Positions 61,252 through 64,000 of a DNA stretch of 64,000 nt are shown in pieces. Below the pieces are notes generated by a model. It saw nothing but the letters and a program-made list of their open reading frames with translations, had not been told where the DNA came from and did not search any database. The DNA comes from Planococcus citri (lineage: Eukaryota > Arthropoda > Insecta > Hemiptera > Pseudococcidae): the NCBI RefSeq assembly GCF_950023065.1, contig NC_088680.1, forward strand, positions 11,706,559-11,770,558, given 5' to 3'. Positions within the stretch are counted from its first letter, which is position 1. Every line of letters starts with the position of its first letter. Made by a program: the position numbers and the translations under genes.

Positions 61252-64000
61252 CCAGCAATATGACGATAGGAATGAGTGCATCCCTCTCCCCCCCCCCCCA
61301 CCACCGATACTCTGAGATGACTTTTTTCTTCATTGAACTGGACATAGTTAGATCGAAAGAGCATGCAAAAATGTATCACCAATCAAAATTTCAAGTGCTA
61401 AAGTGTAGGTACATATTTTTTTATTTTTGGTGAATTTTTGAAAATCAAATTTGAGCCAAAAATAAGGGGAAAAAATCAAAATTTTGCCAAATTGACCTAG
61501 AGAGCTGAAATTTGGGATGTACTCTTCTTTCAACCTGCCAAATCGATTTTAAATGGTTTCAAATCGTTTTGAGCAGTTTTGGAGCCTCCAGCAGATTTTT
61601 GATACTTGAGATTATTACAAAATTTCATCAAATGAAGTTGGAAATCCGGAATTCACGCTGCACTCCGATTGAGCACGTTATTTAGTTTACTTCTGGTGGG
61701 TTGAAGTCATTTTGGAGCCTCCAGCTACGTTTTGAAAATCCTTGGAGCCTCCAGTAGATTTTTGAAACTTGAAATTCCGATAACATTTCATCAAATGCAG
61801 TTTGGAAAGCCGAAATTTACTCCTCAAACTGATTTCTATACGCTATGGAGTCGACTGCAAGTGGATTTCAAGTCGTTTTGGAGCCTCCAGGAACGTTTTG
61901 GAAATTACTGGAGCCTCCAGCAGATTTTTCAATGCTCTAAATTTCCACGAAATTTTACCAAACAGGACTGGAAATCCAAAATTTACTCTGCACTCCAATT
62001 CCAACTGGGTTGAAGTCATTTTGGAGCATTCAGCGACTTCTCGAAAATTCTTATAGCCTCCAGCGGATTTTTGAATTTCAGACAATTTCAATCCATTTTG
62101 GAGCCTCCGGGAAATTTTTAGAAACTTCTGTACCTAACTTCAAAAAATGCCACAAAATCTGTCCGAATCAACTTGAGCACGTTCTGTGCAGAGTGGATTT
62201 TGTCTTTCCAATTCCATTTGATGAGATTTTGTAATCAAAAATCTACTGGAGGCTCCAGTAGTTTCCAAAAAGTCGCCGGAGGGTCCAAAACGACTTGAAA
62301 TTCTCCTGCAGTCGACTTCATTGTGTATTGAAATTAGTTTGCTGAAGGAATTTCGACTTTATAACTCCATTTGGTGGAATTTTGTGAAAATTTCAAGTTT
62401 AAAAATCCACTGGAGGCGCCAAGAATTTTCAAAAAGTCGCTGGAGAATCCAAAATGACTTAAACTCACCAGAAGTCAACTTAATAACGTGTGTAAAGTTG
62501 GACTGAAGGGTGAATTTAATTTTGTGGAAATTTCAAGTTTCAAAAATCTGCTGGAGGCTCCAGAACTGCTCAAAATGGGTTGAAACAGTTTCCAATCAAT
62601 TTGGCAGGTCGAAAATAGGGTATGTACCAAATTTCAGCTTTCTGGGCCTACTTGGTAAAATTTTGATTTTTTTCCTCATTTTTGGCCTACTTAATAGTTG
62701 AAGATTTTCAGAAATTCAGCAAAAATCGAAAAATACACTTAAGCACTTGAAATTTGGGCAAGTGATCAATTTTTTCATGCTCTTTCAATCTAGTTTTGTC
62801 CATTGCGATTTCGACTAACCTGTCGATCAAAATTGTCGCCATTTGTTGTCGAGGCCTATACCTACTATGCTCCAAAATGACTTGAATCCATTTGGAATTG
62901 GAGTAAATGTTGGATTTCCAGTTCTGTTTGGTAAAATTTCGTGAAAATTTCGATCATTGAAAAATCTGCTGGAGGCTCCAGTAATTTCCAAAACGTCCCT
63001 GGAGGCTCCAAAACGACTTGAAATCCACTTTCAGTCGACTCCATAGCGTATAGAAATCAGTTTAAGGAGTATAATTTCGGCTTTCCAACTGCATTTTGAT
63101 GAAATTTTATGGGAATTTCAAGTTTAAAAAATCTACTGGAGGCTCCAAGAATTTTCAAAACGTAGCTGGAAGCTACAAAATGACCTCAACCCGCCAGAAG
63201 TTGACTAAATAACGTGTTCAAGTTAGAGTGCAGCGTGAATTTCGGATTTCCAACTTGATTTGATGAAATTTTGTAGCAATTTCAAATTTCAAAAATCTGC
63301 TGGAGACTCCAGAACTGCTCCGAATGGTTTGAAACCGTTTGAAATCGATTTAGCAGGTCGAAAGAAGGATATTATGTATCTCAAATGCCAGCTCTCAAGG
63401 TCAATTTGGTAAAGTTTTGGTTTTTCCCCTCATTTTCAACCTATAAATTTGATTTTCAAAAATTTACCAAAAAATCGAAAAATAGGTACACTTTAGCACT
63501 TGAAATTTTGGCTGGTGATAGTTTGTCATAATTATGCTTTTTCGATTTAGGTTCGTCTCGTTCAAAAATTTTGTGCTGGTGTTATAGTCCGGCATATGAC
63601 AATAGGAGTAATTGCAACCCCCCACCCACCGATCCTCCCGGGCAACTATTTTCTTAAAGGGGACATCCTAAGGAACATTTTAAAGCAAACTTGCTCAAAA
63701 AAAAGTTGGCCTTACTTACAAAATGACGGCCATGTTGATTGACAGGTCAGCCGGAATCGCAGATTTTGCGTTTTAACATGGGACTTGCACGAAATTTTTC
63801 AAACTTTACAAAGGTAGATCGAAAGATCATGCAAAAATTTATCACCTGTCAAAATTTCAAGTGGTAAAGTGCGTTTTTCGATTTTTGGTGAATTTTTGAA
63901 AATCGAATTTTGGACAAAAATGAAGGAAAAAATCAAAATGTTACCAAATTGACCAAGAAAGCTGAAATTTGGGATATACCCTATTTACGACATGCCAAAT
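61252..64000. repeat. Array of palindromic modules with GGAGCCTCCAG words
   Basis: Plus-orientation GGAGCCTCCAG units (61580-62110) face inverted ones (62245-63310). The arms 61376-62040 and 62870-63520 are reverse complements, around a centre that itself repeats the motif. At 63586 the sequence restarts with a direct copy of 61252 onward (CATATGACAATAGGAGTAAT, then the AGATCGAAAGATCATGCAAA phrase) and runs off the window. The module is therefore tandemly repeated with a period of about 2.3 kb. Confidence 0.75.

Noticed and set aside
60924..61382. 152-residue minus-strand ORF
   Set aside because: Arg/His-rich, low complexity, includes a G-rich run translated as Gly; no domain, no neighbouring support.

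Overview
The window is nuclear DNA of an animal, most likely an insect. Support comes from five-exon genes with GT-AG introns and signal peptides, a short EN-RT LINE with a 14-bp target-site duplication, many AT-rich palindromic elements, and small intronless secreted-peptide genes with TATA boxes. The lineage is not proven; a sap-feeding hemipteran is one guess.

The dominant feature, and my candidate for an undescribed system, is a single 23.7-kb LTR retrotransposon (2320-26065) coding on the minus strand. Its 841-bp LTRs differ at one base (2861 versus 25766) and are flanked by the 4-bp duplication ATAT, so it inserted recently. In coding order it carries: 5' LTR (25225-26065); a GC-rich primer-binding site; a ~1-kb leader; Gag (24211-21392); a -1 frameshift site AAAAAAC (21464-21470); a 2278-residue Pol frame (21344-14508); then five separate accessory ORFs (14282-13044, 12589-10685, 10092-8359, 7658-6141, 5507-3714); then the 3' LTR (2320-3160).

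Pol has Ty3/Gypsy order (protease, RT, RNase H, integrase) with three additions: an SGNH-hydrolase-like domain at the start, a superfamily 1 helicase of the alphavirus-like (+)RNA-virus type before the protease, and a second complete RNase HI domain between the integrase core and its GPY/F tail. The first RNase H lacks the usual C-terminal Asp motif, so the second probably does the work. The five accessory proteins form one paralogous family: N-terminal RING-H2-like finger, coiled-coil or charged linker, C-terminal SGNH-like domain related to the one in Pol. The SGNH nucleophile Ser is kept in only two of the six copies. A 12-bp motif, TGTTTTACG(A/C/T)AA, occurs 14 times on one strand of the element, mostly in the accessory module, in two codon frames and in non-coding DNA.

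Right of the element are two five-exon minus-strand genes (26777-28769 and 34853-36714). They are diverged paralogues of the DNA/RNA non-specific endonuclease family and have lost the active-site His. Between them lie a fragment of a relative of the giant element (31010-31250), a pogo-like MITE (32050-32656) and a second MITE (33721-34074). From 37.7 kb on the sequence is mostly repeats: a 1.6-kb palindrome (37690-39287), an EN-RT LINE split by a 705-bp MITE (41932-45694), a degraded second LINE (50630-51930), several MITEs, a 1.4-kb palindrome nested in another element (56676-59009), and palindromic modules running off the right end (61252-64000). Embedded in this are three tandem copies of a tiny secreted-peptide gene (41117, 47487, 55400; plus strand) with conserved TATA box, leader and signal peptide but different mature peptides.
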